A model generated the notes under the pieces. The model worked only from the letters and a program-made list of their open reading frames with translations. It did no database searches and had not been told where the DNA came from. The position numbers were made by a program, and so were the translations under genes. Below, piece by piece: positions 24,815 to 34,613 of a DNA stretch of 45,032 bases (position 1 is the stretch's first letter; the number at the start of each line of letters is the position of its first letter). The stretch comes from Pseudorhodobacter antarcticus (GTDB taxonomy: Bacteria > Pseudomonadota > Alphaproteobacteria > Rhodobacterales > Rhodobacteraceae), in the NCBI GenBank assembly GCA_945860375.1, contig CAMAQR010000031.1, positions 1 through 45,032 of the forward strand, written 5' to 3'.

Positions 24815-26251
24815 ATGGCCGGTCAAAAGATGCTGAAATTCGTCACTGTCGGCAAAGAGATGCCGCAGAAGCGGGATGCAGGCCTGCGCACCGAGGATTT
24901 TGACGAGATTTACCGTCAGTTTGCCGCCGACAAAGCCGCCGAGCAGGCCGGCCGTTGCAGTCAATGCGGCGTGCCGTTTTGTCAGTCGCATTGCCCGCTG
25001 CACAACAACATCCCCGACTGGTTGCGCCTGACCGCCGAGGGCCGCCTGGAAGAGGCCTACGAGCTTTCCCAAGCCACCAACACCTTCCCGGAAATCTGTG
25101 GCCGGATCTGCCCGCAAGACCGTCTGTGCGAGGGCAACTGCGTGATTGAACAGTCAGGCCATGGCACCGTGACCATCGGTTCGGTTGAAAAATACCTGAC
25201 CGACAAGGCTTGGGAGATGGGTTGGGTCAAGCCGATCAAACCCCATGCCGAGCGTATGGAATCCGTGGGCATCATCGGCGCGGGTCCGGGTGGCCTTGCC
25301 GCCGCCGACGTGTTGCGCCGCCGTGGTTTTCAGGTCACGGTCTATGACCGCTATGACCGCGCAGGCGGATTGCTGACCTATGGCATCCCCGGTTTCAAAC
25401 TGGAAAAGCCGGTTGTCTTGCAGCGCATCGAACAGCTTGAACTGGGCGGCGTGACCTTCATTCTGAACTGCAAGGTGGGCGAGGATCTGACATTTGACGC
25501 CATTCGCGGCCAGCATGACGCAGTTCTGATCGCCACTGGTGTCTACAAGGCGCGCGACATTGAGGCTCCGGGTGTTGGTGCCAAAGGTGTGGTCCGCGCG
25601 CTGGACTACCTGACCGCCAGCAACCGCAAGTCCTTCGGCGACGATGTGCCAGAGTTCGACTCGGGCGAGTTGAACGCCCAAGGCAAGCGGGTCGTCGTCA
25701 TCGGTGGCGGTGATACCGCCATGGACTGCGTGCGCACGGCCATTCGGCAAGGGGCTGTGTCGGTCAAGTGCCTGTATCGCCGTGACAAAGCCAACATGCC
25801 GGGGTCGCAGCGTGAAACTCAGAACGCCGAAGAAGAGGGCGTCGAATTCGTCTGGCTGACCGCGCCAAAGGGGTTTACTGGCGGGTCTGTTGTCGATGGC
25901 GTGATGGTGCAAAAGATGCGTTTGGGCGCGCCCGATGCATCAGGTCGCCAGTCGCCCGAACTGATCGAGGGCGCGGATTACATCGAACCCGCCGAATTGG
26001 TGGTGCAGGCGCTGGGCTTTGAACCCGAGGGGATCCCGACGCTGTGGGGCGTGCCGGATCTGGCCGTCACCCGCTGGGGCACGATCAAGGCCGACTTCCG
26101 CAGCCACGCGACCAACCTGCCCGGCGTCTATGCGGCTGGCGACATCGTGCGTGGGGCATCGCTTGTGGTCTGGGCCATCCGCGACGGGCGCGAAGCCGCC
26201 GACTCGATCCTGTCGTATCTGGCGCAACCCGCAACGGTTGCGGCAGAGTAA
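24815..26251 (+). CDS. gltD: Glutamate synthase (NADPH) small subunit
   Basis: A 478-residue flavoprotein subunit. The N-terminal domain has the four-cysteine patterns of two 4Fe-4S clusters (CSQCGVPFCQSHCPL and CGRICPQDRLCEGNC). It is followed by the FAD site VGIIGAGPGGLAAADVLRRR and the NADPH site VVVIGGGDTAMDCVRTA. GVYAAGDIVRGASLVVWAI is the C-terminal FAD motif. It passes electrons from NADPH to the large subunit to make glutamate from glutamine and 2-oxoglutarate. It heads a five-gene operon in which gltB is the last gene. Confidence 0.96.
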   Translation: MAGQKMLKFVTVGKEMPQKRDAGLRTEDFDEIYRQFAADKAAEQAGRCSQCGVPFCQSHCPLHNNIPDWLRLTAEGRLEEAYELSQATNTFPEICGRICPQDRLCEGNCVIEQSGHGTVTIGSVEKYLTDKAWEMGWVKPIKPHAERMESVGIIGAGPGGLAAADVLRRRGFQVTVYDRYDRAGGLLTYGIPGFKLEKPVVLQRIEQLELGGVTFILNCKVGEDLTFDAIRGQHDAVLIATGVYKARDIEAPGVGAKGVVRALDYLTASNRKSFGDDVPEFDSGELNAQGKRVVVIGGGDTAMDCVRTAIRQGAVSVKCLYRRDKANMPGSQRETQNAEEEGVEFVWLTAPKGFTGGSVVDGVMVQKMRLGAPDASGRQSPELIEGADYIEPAELVVQALGFEPEGIPTLWGVPDLAVTRWGTIKADFRSHATNLPGVYAAGDIVRGASLVVWAIRDGREAADSILSYLAQPATVAAE

Positions 26252-26254
26252 ACC

Positions 26255-27034
26255 ATGCAGGTCGGTGTCCATCCCACCGTGACAGAAGCCGCGCCCTTGG
26301 GCGGGCTTGACCTGTTGCGCGATGACGCGGACCTGCGGCTGTGGCGGATGCCGGGGCAAACCGCGCGGCTGGTGGTGTGCTTTTCCGGCGTGGGGGCCGA
26401 TCCTGACGCGCCGCCACCGCCGGAATGGCAACGCTTGGCGGCATGGCAACCGCGCGATCATCTGCTGTTCGTGTCCGATCCGGGCCGCACCTGGCTGAAC
26501 CGCGAGGGGCTGATCGAAGAGATCGTCGATGCAATCGAGGCCGAGGTGGACCACACCGGCGCGACGCAGGTCTGCACGCTGGGCCATTCGATGGGCGGCT
26601 TTTCGGCGTTGGTGATCCCGGCCTTCACGCATGTCGATGTGGCTGTCGCCCTGTCACCGCAATACGCCGCCGACCCCGCCGTGGTGCCAACAGAGACGCG
26701 CTGGACGCATTACCGCGACGCCATCCCGCAATACCGCGTGTCCAACGCCGCCGATCACATCGTTGCGGGCTGTCAGTATTTTGTTTTCTTCGGCCGCCAC
26801 CCGCGTGAGGCAGTGCAGCGCGATCTGGCCCAACCGCATGAAAATCTTGATCTTTATGTGATACCCGGCACCCACCATAATACGCCGCAGAAGATGAAGG
26901 CGGCGGGGGTGCTGGACACGGTGATCGCCGCCTGTTTCGCGGGCAAACAGCGCGTGCTGAACAAGACGATGGGTAAAATGCTTCAGGCGCGGCGTATGGC
27001 CGTGGCGGGCGCGATTGATGGTTCACAGGAATAG
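26255..27034 (+). CDS. Alpha/beta-hydrolase-like protein (first paralogue)
   Basis: A 259-residue cytoplasmic protein. RLVVCFSGVG and LLFVSDPGRTWLN are core strands, TLGHSMGGFSAL is the nucleophile elbow (Ser), and GTHHNTP contains a likely catalytic His. It is clearly related to the gene at 27737: both share FSGVG, LFVSD, SMGG and PQY motifs at the same spacing. The reaction is unknown, though esterase or thioesterase activity is plausible. It lies 3 bp after gltD, so it is part of the glutamate synthase operon. Confidence 0.7.
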   Translation: MQVGVHPTVTEAAPLGGLDLLRDDADLRLWRMPGQTARLVVCFSGVGADPDAPPPPEWQRLAAWQPRDHLLFVSDPGRTWLNREGLIEEIVDAIEAEVDHTGATQVCTLGHSMGGFSALVIPAFTHVDVAVALSPQYAADPAVVPTETRWTHYRDAIPQYRVSNAADHIVAGCQYFVFFGRHPREAVQRDLAQPHENLDLYVIPGTHHNTPQKMKAAGVLDTVIAACFAGKQRVLNKTMGKMLQARRMAVAGAIDGSQE

Positions 27035-27044
27035 GGGATTGACG

Positions 27045-27740
27045 ATGAAACGCCTTGCCGCCCTACCGCTTTTCTTTGCCGCCCTGCCTGCCTTTGCGGG
27101 CAGCTTCACGCCGCCCGATGGCTGCACCACGCAGCTGACCGTGCAGTCGCAGGGCTGCTATGTCGCCAATTATTACACCTGTGAGGCTGACGCCCCGGGC
27201 GACAAATGGCGCGTGGATTATGACCAAGAGGGCATGTTTTACATGTCCAAGATCGACGCTGAAACCCAGTGGATCGAAAGCTATGATCTGAACCCGCCTG
27301 TCAAGCAAACGCTGGACCCAAACCCGATGGACCCGGCTTCCTTCTCGGGTCTGGTCGCCACCGGCTATGACAGCTTTGTGTTCAGCCTGTCGAAAGACAC
27401 CGGCGAACATTCCAACGTGCGCGGGTTTGATAAGCTGACCGGCAAGACCGTGACCATCGATGGCGAGCCGCTGTTGGAAACCGAGTTTGAGTATGAGGAA
27501 ACCGACGACGCCGGCACCGTGCTGCGCAAGGCGCGTGGGCATGAATACATCAGCACCGAGTTTGGCAATTTCTTCTCCGGCAGTTCCGAATGGCACGACG
27601 GCACCAACTGGATTCCACTCGAAGGTTCCCCGCGCCAGTTCGTCCGCCCCGGCGAAAAGGGCTTTGCCGCCACCCAGCCGATTTTCGACTGCGACGCCGT
27701 AATGTCGTCGCTCCCCTTCATACCCCGGCCGCAATCGTGA
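27045..27740 (+). CDS. Exported hypothetical protein
   Basis: A 231-residue protein with a clear signal peptide (MKRLAALPLFFAALPAFAGS, cleavage near AFA-G). The mature part is beta-rich, with paired cysteines near both ends (GCTTQLTVQSQGC, YTCE, FDCD) that could form disulfides in the periplasm. No known domain is recognised. The start at ATG 27045 is preferred over an in-frame codon ten residues upstream because the signal peptide begins there. It lies between the two paralogous hydrolase genes, and its stop overlaps the start of the second. Confidence 0.65.
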   Translation: MKRLAALPLFFAALPAFAGSFTPPDGCTTQLTVQSQGCYVANYYTCEADAPGDKWRVDYDQEGMFYMSKIDAETQWIESYDLNPPVKQTLDPNPMDPASFSGLVATGYDSFVFSLSKDTGEHSNVRGFDKLTGKTVTIDGEPLLETEFEYEETDDAGTVLRKARGHEYISTEFGNFFSGSSEWHDGTNWIPLEGSPRQFVRPGEKGFAATQPIFDCDAVMSSLPFIPRPQS

Positions 27741-28489
27741 TTCTTGCCGCCCCCTATCTGACCGAGCCGCCGCTGTACCTGAGCTATCTGCCGGGTCGCA
27801 GCGACCGTTTGGTCATCTCTTTTTCAGGGGTGGGTCTGGAGGAAGAAGCCGTGCCAGAGGTCGAGGCTGCGCGCCTGTCCGGCTGGCAGGGCGAAAACCA
27901 TGTGCTGTTCGTGTCGGATGCCAGCCGCAGCTGGATGAACCACCCCGGACTGCTGGAAAAGACCATCGCGGCGGTGGAAAAGCTGATCGCCGAAATCAAG
28001 CCGTCCCGCATCGTCGGCATTGGCAATTCGATGGGCGGATCGGTGGCGATGATCTACGCCGCCCACGCCCGGCTGGACGCGGTTCTGGCGATAGCGCCGC
28101 AATATTCTGTCAATCCCGAAGTGATGCCGCGCGATCAACGCTGGACCCGCTTTTCCGACAAGATCGCGCAGTGGCCGCACCCGGTTGTGCCGGACCTTTC
28201 GGGCCGTGACACGCAGGTGATCATGCTGCACGGGTCGGTTTCGCCCGAAATGATGCACGCCAAACGCTTTGCCCAAAGCCCGAACGTCCATCATTACATC
28301 TTCAAGAACTTTGCGCATGGCATGGCCTTTCGGCTCAAGCGCAAGGGCCAACTGGAACCGATCACCGCGCCCCTGATTGGCGGTGACATGGCCACTGCCT
28401 GCCGCGCCACCGAGGCGGCTGGTGGTGTACTTTTCAACGAATTCAAGCGCCTGCGGAAGGCTGCGAAAGCAAAGGAGATTCAGCTATGA
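27737..28489 (+). CDS. Alpha/beta-hydrolase-like protein (second paralogue)
   Basis: A 250-residue protein starting at GTG 27737, which overlaps the preceding TGA by 4 nt (GTGA). An upstream in-frame ATG exists but would overlap the previous gene by 150 bp. Motifs are LVISFSGVG, HVLFVSDASRSWMN, VGIGNSMGGSVAM (Ser nucleophile), APQYSVNPEVMP and FKNFAHGMA (His). It shows the same architecture as the gene at 26255, hence a duplication. The substrate is unknown. It ends in an ATGA overlap with gltB. Confidence 0.7.
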   Translation: MILAAPYLTEPPLYLSYLPGRSDRLVISFSGVGLEEEAVPEVEAARLSGWQGENHVLFVSDASRSWMNHPGLLEKTIAAVEKLIAEIKPSRIVGIGNSMGGSVAMIYAAHARLDAVLAIAPQYSVNPEVMPRDQRWTRFSDKIAQWPHPVVPDLSGRDTQVIMLHGSVSPEMMHAKRFAQSPNVHHYIFKNFAHGMAFRLKRKGQLEPITAPLIGGDMATACRATEAAGGVLFNEFKRLRKAAKAKEIQL

Positions 28490-31400
28490 CCCAATATGAT
28501 GACGCATGGGTAAAGGCCGAAGAGACCAAGCGCGCCTATATGGACGCCCACAGCCTGTACAAGACCGAGGATGAACACTCGTCCTGCGGCGTCGGTCTGG
28601 TGGTGGCGATTTCCGGTAAGCCGTCGCGCAAGGTTGTGGAAAATGGCATTGCCGCGCTCAAGGCGATCTGGCACCGCGGGGCTGTTGATGCGGATGGCAA
28701 AACCGGCGATGGCGCGGGCATTCATGTGCAGATCCCGGTCCGGTTTTTCTACGATCAGGTCCGCCGCACCGGGCATGAACCCGATCTGAACAAGTTGATC
28801 GCTGTCGGTCAGGTGTTCCTGCCCCGCACCGATTTTGGCGCGCAGGAACGCTGCCGGACCATCGTGGAAACCGAAGTTCTGCGCATGGGCCACTATATCT
28901 ATGGCTGGCGTCACGTTCCGGCCGATATCTCCGTGCTGGGCGAAAAGGCCAACGCCACCCGGCCCGAGATTGAGCAGATTCTGATCCGCAATGAGAAAAA
29001 CATCGATGAAGAACAGTTTGAGCGTGAACTGTACATCATCCGCCGTCGCATCGAAAAAGCGGCACTGGCCAGCCAGATTCAGGGGCTTTACCTGTGCTCG
29101 CTGTCCTGCCGGTCGATCATCTACAAGGGCATGATGCTGGCCGAACAGGTGGCGGTGTTCTACCCCGATCTGCAGGATGAACGGTTTGAATCCGCCTTCG
29201 CGATCTACCATCAGCGGTACAGCACCAACACTTTCCCGCAGTGGTGGCTGGCGCAGCCCTTCCGCATGCTTGCCCATAACGGCGAGATCAACACCCTGAA
29301 GGGCAACATCAATTGGATGAAAAGCCATGAAATCCGCATGGCCAGCAACAACTTTGGCGACGCCGCCGAAGACATAAAGCCGATTATTCCGTCGGGCACA
29401 TCGGACTCGGGTGCTTTGGACGCGGTGTTCGAAGTGCTGGTGCGGTCAGGCCGCAATGCGCCCTTGGCGAAAACCATGCTGGTGCCCGAGGCATGGAGCA
29501 AAGCCACCACCGATATGAAACCGGCTTGGGCCGATATGTACGCCTATTGCAACTCGGTGATCGAACCATGGGACGGCCCCGCCGCCTTGGCGATGACCGA
29601 TGGCCGCTGGGTCTGCGGCGGTCTGGATCGCAATGGTCTGCGCCCGATGCGCTATGTGGTGACGGGCGACGGCTTGCTGATCGCCGGGTCCGAGGCGGGC
29701 ATGGTTCCGGTGGACGAGTCCACCATTCGCGAAAAAGGCGCGCTCGGACCGGGGCAGATGATTGCTGTCGATATGGCCGAGGGCAAACTGTACCACGACG
29801 TCGCGCTCAAGGACAAACTGGCGGGCGCCCAGCCCTATGGTGACTGGATTGCCAAGATCGTCGACCTGAACGCCCTGCTGCGCGATGTGCCGGAAACCGC
29901 GATGTTTGCCGGGGCCGACCTGCGCAAACGCCAAATTGCGGCGGGCTATACCGTCGAAGAACTGGAGCAGGTTCTGGCGCCGATGGCCGAAGATGGCAAA
30001 GAGATGATCGCGTCCATGGGCGACGATACGCCGGCGGCCGTGCTGTCGTCGGTCTACCGCCCGCTGTCGCATTTCTTCCGCCAGAACTTCAGCCAAGTCA
30101 CCAACCCGCCGATCGACAGTCTGCGCGAAGGCCGGGTGATGTCGCTGAAAACCCGCTTCGGCAACCTCAAGAACGTGTTGGACGAAAGCTCCAGCCAGTC
30201 GGAAATTCTGGTGCTGGAAAGCCCGTTCCTGGCCAATGCCGAATTTGACGTGGTGGTCAAACGCTTTGGCGATCAGGTGGCCTTCATCGACTGCACCTTC
30301 CCTGCCGATGGCGGGCCGGATGCTTTGCGCCTTGGGCTGGAACGGATCCGCGCCGAGGCTGAAGACGCCGTGCGTTCGGGTGCCGGGCAACTGGTGCTGA
30401 CCGATCAGCATCAGGGTGCCGACAAGGTTTCGATGCCGATGATTCTGGCAACCTCTGCCGTGCATTCCTGGCTCACCCGCAAGGGCCTGCGCACCTTCTG
30501 TTCGGTCAACGTGCGTTCGGCGGAATGCATAGACCCCCATTACTTCGCCGTGCTGATCGGTTCTGGGGCGACCACCGTCAACGCTTACCTTGCGCAAGAT
30601 TCCATCGCCGACCGTATCAACCGCGGCCTGATCGACGGCAGCCTGCTGGACGCCATGCGCCGTTATGGCAATGCTGTTGATGCGGGTCTGCTCAAGATCA
30701 TGTCCAAAATGGGCATCTCGGTGATCTCCTCCTATCGCGGCGGTCTGAACTTTGAGGCCGTGGGGCTTTCCCGCGCCATGGTGGCCGAGTATTTCCCCGG
30801 CATGCAAAGCCGTATCTCGGGCATTGGTCTGCAAGGCCTGCAGATGAAGGTCGAAGAGGTTCACGCCAAAGGCTGGCGCGGTGGTGCCGATGTTATGCCG
30901 ATTGGTGGGTTCTACAAGGCGCGACGTTCGGGCGAAAAGCACGCCTGGGAAGCGCAAACCATGCACATGCTGCAATCGGCCTGCGACCGCGCGTCGTTTG
31001 ATCTGTGGAAACAGTATTCGGCAGCGATGCGGGCCAACCCGCCGATCCATCTGCGTGACCTGCTGGACATCAAGACGCTGGGCAAACCCGTGCCGATTGA
31101 AGAGGTGGAATCCATCACCTCGATCCGCAAACGGTTCGTCACACCGGGCATGTCACTGGGGGCCTTGGGGCCAGAGGCGCACAAGACCCTGAACGTCGCG
31201 ATGAACCGCATCGGCGCGAAGTCCGACAGTGGCGAGGGCGGTGAAGACCCGGCGCATTTCCTGCCCGAAGCCAACGGCGACAACCCTTCGGCCAAGATCA
31301 AACAGGTGGCGAGCGGTCGTTTCGGTGTCACCGCCGAATACCTGAACGCCTGTGAAGAGCTGGAGATCAAGGTCGCCCAAGGGGCCAAGCCAGGTGAAGG

Positions 31401-33024
31401 CGGCCAGTTGCCCGGCATGAAGGTCACGGCACTGATCGCGCGCCTGCGCCATTCGACGCCGGGGGTGACTCTGATCTCGCCGCCGCCGCACCACGACATC
31501 TATTCCATCGAAGACTTGGCACAGCTCATCTACGATCTGAAACAGATCAACCCGCGCGCCAAAGTGACGGTGAAACTGGTTTCGGCCTCCGGTGTCGGCA
31601 CCATCGCCGCGGGTGTGGCCAAGGCCAAAGCCGACATCATCCTGATCTCGGGCCACAATGGCGGCACCGGGGCATCCCCCGGCACCTCGATCAAATATGC
31701 GGGCCTACCATGGGAAATGGGCCTGACCGAGGCGCATCAGGTTCTGTCGATGAACAACCTGCGCGAACGCGTCACCCTGCGCACCGATGGCGGCTTGCGC
31801 ACGGGCCGCGACGTGGTGATGGCGGCGATGCTGGGGGCCGAGGAATACGGCATCGGCACCGCAGCCCTGATTGCCATGGGCTGCATCATGGTGCGTCAAT
31901 GCCAATCCAACACTTGCCCGGTCGGCGTTTGCACCCAAGACGCGGCGCTGCGGGCCAAGTTCACCGGCACGGCGGATAAGGTGGTCAACCTGATCACTTT
32001 CTACGCGCAAGAGGTCCGCGAAATCTTGGCCAGCATTGGCGCGCGGTCGATGGATGAAATCATCGGGCGGGCGGATTTGCTGTCACAGGTGTCGCGTGGG
32101 TCGGCCCATCTGGATGATCTTGACCTGAATCCGCTGCTGATCACCGTCGATGCGGTCAACAAGATCACCTATGACCGATCAAAGCCCCGCAACCACGTTC
32201 CCGATACGCTGGACGCTGAAATCGTCAAGGATGGCGCACGGTTCTTCGAGGATGGCGAAAAGATGCAACTGTCTTATGCCGTGCGCAACACTTTGCGCAC
32301 CATCGGCACGCGGGCGAGCAGCCATATCGTCAAGAAGTTCGGTATGAACAACAACTTGCAGCCGGATCATCTGACGGTGAAACTGTCTGGCTCTTGTGGT
32401 CAATCCTTGGGCGCGTTTGCGGTCAACGGCTTGAAACTAGAGGTGATGGGCGACGCCAACGACTATGTCGGCAAGGGCCTGTCGGGGGCGACCATCGTGG
32501 TGCGACCGCAGATGTCGTCGCCGCTGAAACCCGAAGACAACACCATCATCGGCAACACCGTGCTGTACGGGGCCACGGCGGGCTATCTGTTTGCCTCGGG
32601 GCGCGCGGGCGAACGTTTCGCGGTCCGCAACTCGGGCGCGTCGGTGGTTGTTGAAGGCTGCGGGTCCAACGGGTGCGAATACATGACCGGCGGCGTGGCT
32701 GTGGTGCTGGGCCGCATCGGAGCCAACTTTGGCGCCGGGATGACCGGGGGCATGGCCTATGTCTACGACCCCAAGGGCGTGGCCGAGGATTTCATGAACC
32801 CCGAAAACATCCTGACCTGCGCCGTCAGCCATCCGCATTGGGAGGCGCAACTGCGCGGGCTGATCGAACGGCATGTCACGGAAACCGGCTCGCGCCATGC
32901 GGAACGGATTTTGGCCAACTGGGCGTCCGAGCGGGCAAACTTCCTGCAAATCTGCCCGAAAGAGATGCTGCCCCATCTGGCGCATCCCTTGTCGGATGAG
33001 GCGCTGAAGGTTCCGGCCGAGTAA
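28486..33024 (+). CDS. gltB: Glutamate synthase (NADPH) large subunit
   Basis: A 1512-residue subunit of normal length. A short propeptide precedes the N-terminal nucleophile Cys34 (HSSCGVGL), which releases ammonia from glutamine. The glutaminase domain (34-about 430) and a central domain follow. The FMN-binding synthase domain has ISGHNGGTGASP, with the 3Fe-4S cysteines in GCIMVRQCQSNTCPVGVC. A C-terminal GXGXG helix domain includes GGVAVVLGRIGANFGAGMTG. Together with GltD it forms the ammonium-assimilating GOGAT enzyme. It closes the operon and is followed by a strong terminator. Confidence 0.97.
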   Translation: MTQYDDAWVKAEETKRAYMDAHSLYKTEDEHSSCGVGLVVAISGKPSRKVVENGIAALKAIWHRGAVDADGKTGDGAGIHVQIPVRFFYDQVRRTGHEPDLNKLIAVGQVFLPRTDFGAQERCRTIVETEVLRMGHYIYGWRHVPADISVLGEKANATRPEIEQILIRNEKNIDEEQFERELYIIRRRIEKAALASQIQGLYLCSLSCRSIIYKGMMLAEQVAVFYPDLQDERFESAFAIYHQRYSTNTFPQWWLAQPFRMLAHNGEINTLKGNINWMKSHEIRMASNNFGDAAEDIKPIIPSGTSDSGALDAVFEVLVRSGRNAPLAKTMLVPEAWSKATTDMKPAWADMYAYCNSVIEPWDGPAALAMTDGRWVCGGLDRNGLRPMRYVVTGDGLLIAGSEAGMVPVDESTIREKGALGPGQMIAVDMAEGKLYHDVALKDKLAGAQPYGDWIAKIVDLNALLRDVPETAMFAGADLRKRQIAAGYTVEELEQVLAPMAEDGKEMIASMGDDTPAAVLSSVYRPLSHFFRQNFSQVTNPPIDSLREGRVMSLKTRFGNLKNVLDESSSQSEILVLESPFLANAEFDVVVKRFGDQVAFIDCTFPADGGPDALRLGLERIRAEAEDAVRSGAGQLVLTDQHQGADKVSMPMILATSAVHSWLTRKGLRTFCSVNVRSAECIDPHYFAVLIGSGATTVNAYLAQDSIADRINRGLIDGSLLDAMRRYGNAVDAGLLKIMSKMGISVISSYRGGLNFEAVGLSRAMVAEYFPGMQSRISGIGLQGLQMKVEEVHAKGWRGGADVMPIGGFYKARRSGEKHAWEAQTMHMLQSACDRASFDLWKQYSAAMRANPPIHLRDLLDIKTLGKPVPIEEVESITSIRKRFVTPGMSLGALGPEAHKTLNVAMNRIGAKSDSGEGGEDPAHFLPEANGDNPSAKIKQVASGRFGVTAEYLNACEELEIKVAQGAKPGEGGQLPGMKVTALIARLRHSTPGVTLISPPPHHDIYSIEDLAQLIYDLKQINPRAKVTVKLVSASGVGTIAAGVAKAKADIILISGHNGGTGASPGTSIKYAGLPWEMGLTEAHQVLSMNNLRERVTLRTDGGLRTGRDVVMAAMLGAEEYGIGTAALIAMGCIMVRQCQSNTCPVGVCTQDAALRAKFTGTADKVVNLITFYAQEVREILASIGARSMDEIIGRADLLSQVSRGSAHLDDLDLNPLLITVDAVNKITYDRSKPRNHVPDTLDAEIVKDGARFFEDGEKMQLSYAVRNTLRTIGTRASSHIVKKFGMNNNLQPDHLTVKLSGSCGQSLGAFAVNGLKLEVMGDANDYVGKGLSGATIVVRPQMSSPLKPEDNTIIGNTVLYGATAGYLFASGRAGERFAVRNSGASVVVEGCGSNGCEYMTGGVAVVLGRIGANFGAGMTGGMAYVYDPKGVAEDFMNPENILTCAVSHPHWEAQLRGLIERHVTETGSRHAERILANWASERANFLQICPKEMLPHLAHPLSDEALKVPAE

Positions 33025-33029
33025 AGAAA

Positions 33030-33053
33030 AGGCCCCCGCAAGGGGGCTTTTTT
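33030..33053 (+). terminator. Rho-independent terminator after gltB
   Basis: GCCCCC-GCAA-GGGGGC (33032-33047) is followed by TTTTTT, starting 7 bp after the gltB stop. It ends the five-gene glutamate synthase operon and, read in reverse, lies at the end of the parDE pair. Confidence 0.9.
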
Positions 33054-33363
33054 AATCGCGAAGGCTGCTGGGGATATCGCGGGCTGTGTGCAGGACGCGC
33101 CAAATTTGTGGGCCTTCGGGCAAATCCAGATAGAAGATCAAATAAGGAAAACCCTTTACCGGCCAAATCCGCAACGCCAAACTTTGCATGGCACGGGCCA
33201 GTCTTGGCGATCCTATTCCCGGTTCCTGCTGGATTTGCCCAAGGGCCAATTCCAAGGCTTCCAGAAATCTCGCTGCAATATTTGGCACGGCTTCTGCCAG
33301 ATAATGGTCGACGATCTGGTCAACATCCGTCAGCGCAAGCTGAGGCAGTTTGTCCAAACTCAT
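33052..33363 (-). CDS. parE: ParE/RelE-family toxin
   Basis: A 103-residue RelE-superfamily protein. Features are LALTDVDQIVDHYLAEA, FLEALELALGQI, GIGSPRL, LRIWPVKGFPYLIFYL and IWRVLHTARDI. These follow the ParE layout, where the Arg/Phe-Tyr core strands end in HTARDIP. ParE toxins inhibit DNA gyrase. The start overlaps the antitoxin gene stop by 4 nt. The C-terminus lies against the gltB terminator. Confidence 0.88.
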   Translation of the reverse strand: MSLDKLPQLALTDVDQIVDHYLAEAVPNIAARFLEALELALGQIQQEPGIGSPRLARAMQSLALRIWPVKGFPYLIFYLDLPEGPQIWRVLHTARDIPSSLRD

Positions 33364-33590
33364 CTTTGGCTGTCAATTCGCGCCCGAAGCTGCGCGAAGT
33401 ATCCTTCGTCGAAAGCCGAAATTGGCGTGGGGCGACTCTCGTCCAGTTTTCGGCGTAGGTCCGCAACCTCCCGCTGTTGCCGGATCAGGTCCCGCACATA
33501 TTCGCTGGAACTCATATAGCCATGCGCGCGGACCTGTTCGTCCACGAAGGCTTTCATGTCGTCGGGAAGGGAGATGTTCATGGTGCTCAT
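33360..33590 (-). CDS. parD: ParD-family antitoxin
   Basis: A 76-residue protein. The ribbon-helix-helix N-terminus MNISLPDDMKAFVDEQV and HGYMSSSEYVRDLIRQQ is typical of ParD/CopG. It binds operator DNA as a dimer, and its disordered C-terminus (ESRPTPISAFDEGYF) covers the toxin. ATG 33590 (MSTMNISLP) was chosen; the ATG three codons in is equally possible. It is the first gene of the operon and probably represses the pair. Confidence 0.88.
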   Translation of the reverse strand: MSTMNISLPDDMKAFVDEQVRAHGYMSSSEYVRDLIRQQREVADLRRKLDESRPTPISAFDEGYFAQLRARIDSQR

Positions 33591-33802
33591 TTCGTCACAA
33601 TATCCCCGATGGCAATATTTGGCAAGTTTTGGCAAAGCAAGCCCTACTTCGGCCCGGCGCTGCGCCAAATCTTAACAAACCCCTAATTTCAGCACACCAA
33701 CCCATTGAAAAATATCAAACAAAAAAATGTCCCAACTCGGGACCACCCATTCCACCCCTGAAACCCTTGACCAAAGCGCAAACCTAGGGCCTATGCTGCG
33801 CC

Positions 33803-34540
33803 ATGCTGGACACATCCAAGAAACCGCGCAAAAAGCCCGAGGCCGGGCCTGCCGCCGCCGAACCCCTTGGCCGCCGCCTGCGCCGCTGGGCCCTGCGCGG
33901 GCTGACCGGGGTGGCCGCTTTTTACGCGATCTTGATCCTGATGTTCAGTTTCATCCCCCCTCCGATCAATCTTTATCAGTTGGGTGAAAGCTGGCGGCTG
34001 GGGGGGATTGAAAAGGATTGGGTCAGCTGGGACGACATCGCCGCAGTCATGCCCCGATCCGTGGTCGCCGCCGAGGATGCGAATTACTGCCTGCACTGGG
34101 GTTTCGATATGGCCGCCATCCGCGCAGCGGTCGAAGAGGGCGGCAATCGTGGCGCCTCCACCCTCAGCCAGCAGGTGGCGAAGAACACCTTCCTGTGGCA
34201 CGGCCGCAGCTGGCTGCGCAAGGCTATGGAGGCGGTGCTGACCCCGATGGTCGAACTGGTCTGGTCCAAGCAGCGCATCCTTGAGGTCTACCTGAACGTT
34301 GCCGAATTTGACGAGGGCGTGTTCGGCGTGCAGGCCGCCGCCCAGCACCACTTCGGCGTCGATGCCGCCGATCTGACCGCCCTGCAAGCCGCCCGTCTTG
34401 CCGCCGTTTTGCCCGACCCCAAGGGCCGCAGCGCGTCGGAACCGTCGGACTTTGTCCGCAAACGAACACGGTCAATCATGGCCGGTGCCGAGACAATTGC
34501 CGCCGATGGCCGCGCCCGCTGTTTCCAGCCGCAAGGCTGA
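33803..34540 (+). CDS. mtgA: Monofunctional biosynthetic peptidoglycan transglycosylase
   Basis: A 245-residue GT51 enzyme with one N-terminal membrane anchor (GVAAFYAILILMFSFIPPPI, about residues 35-55). The catalytic motif VVAAEDANYCLHWGFD contains the essential Glu. GASTLSQQVAKNTFLW and RKAMEAVLTPMVELVWSKQR, RILEVYLNVAEF are the remaining signatures. It polymerises lipid II into glycan strands at the outer face of the inner membrane. It lacks a transpeptidase domain, as the family requires. The gap before it (33591-33802) shows no gene. Confidence 0.95.
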   Translation: MLDTSKKPRKKPEAGPAAAEPLGRRLRRWALRGLTGVAAFYAILILMFSFIPPPINLYQLGESWRLGGIEKDWVSWDDIAAVMPRSVVAAEDANYCLHWGFDMAAIRAAVEEGGNRGASTLSQQVAKNTFLWHGRSWLRKAMEAVLTPMVELVWSKQRILEVYLNVAEFDEGVFGVQAAAQHHFGVDAADLTALQAARLAAVLPDPKGRSASEPSDFVRKRTRSIMAGAETIAADGRARCFQPQG

Positions 34541-34613
34541 CACCTATTCGGGTTGAATTTACTGGCTGCACGCGGCATTGAAGACCAAAGCCCAGAGCAA
34601 AAAGACCACCCTC

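Noticed and set aside
27590..27736. Earlier ATG for the second hydrolase
   Set aside because: It would overlap the exported-protein gene by about 150 bp. The GTGA overlap at 27737 fits the rest of the operon.
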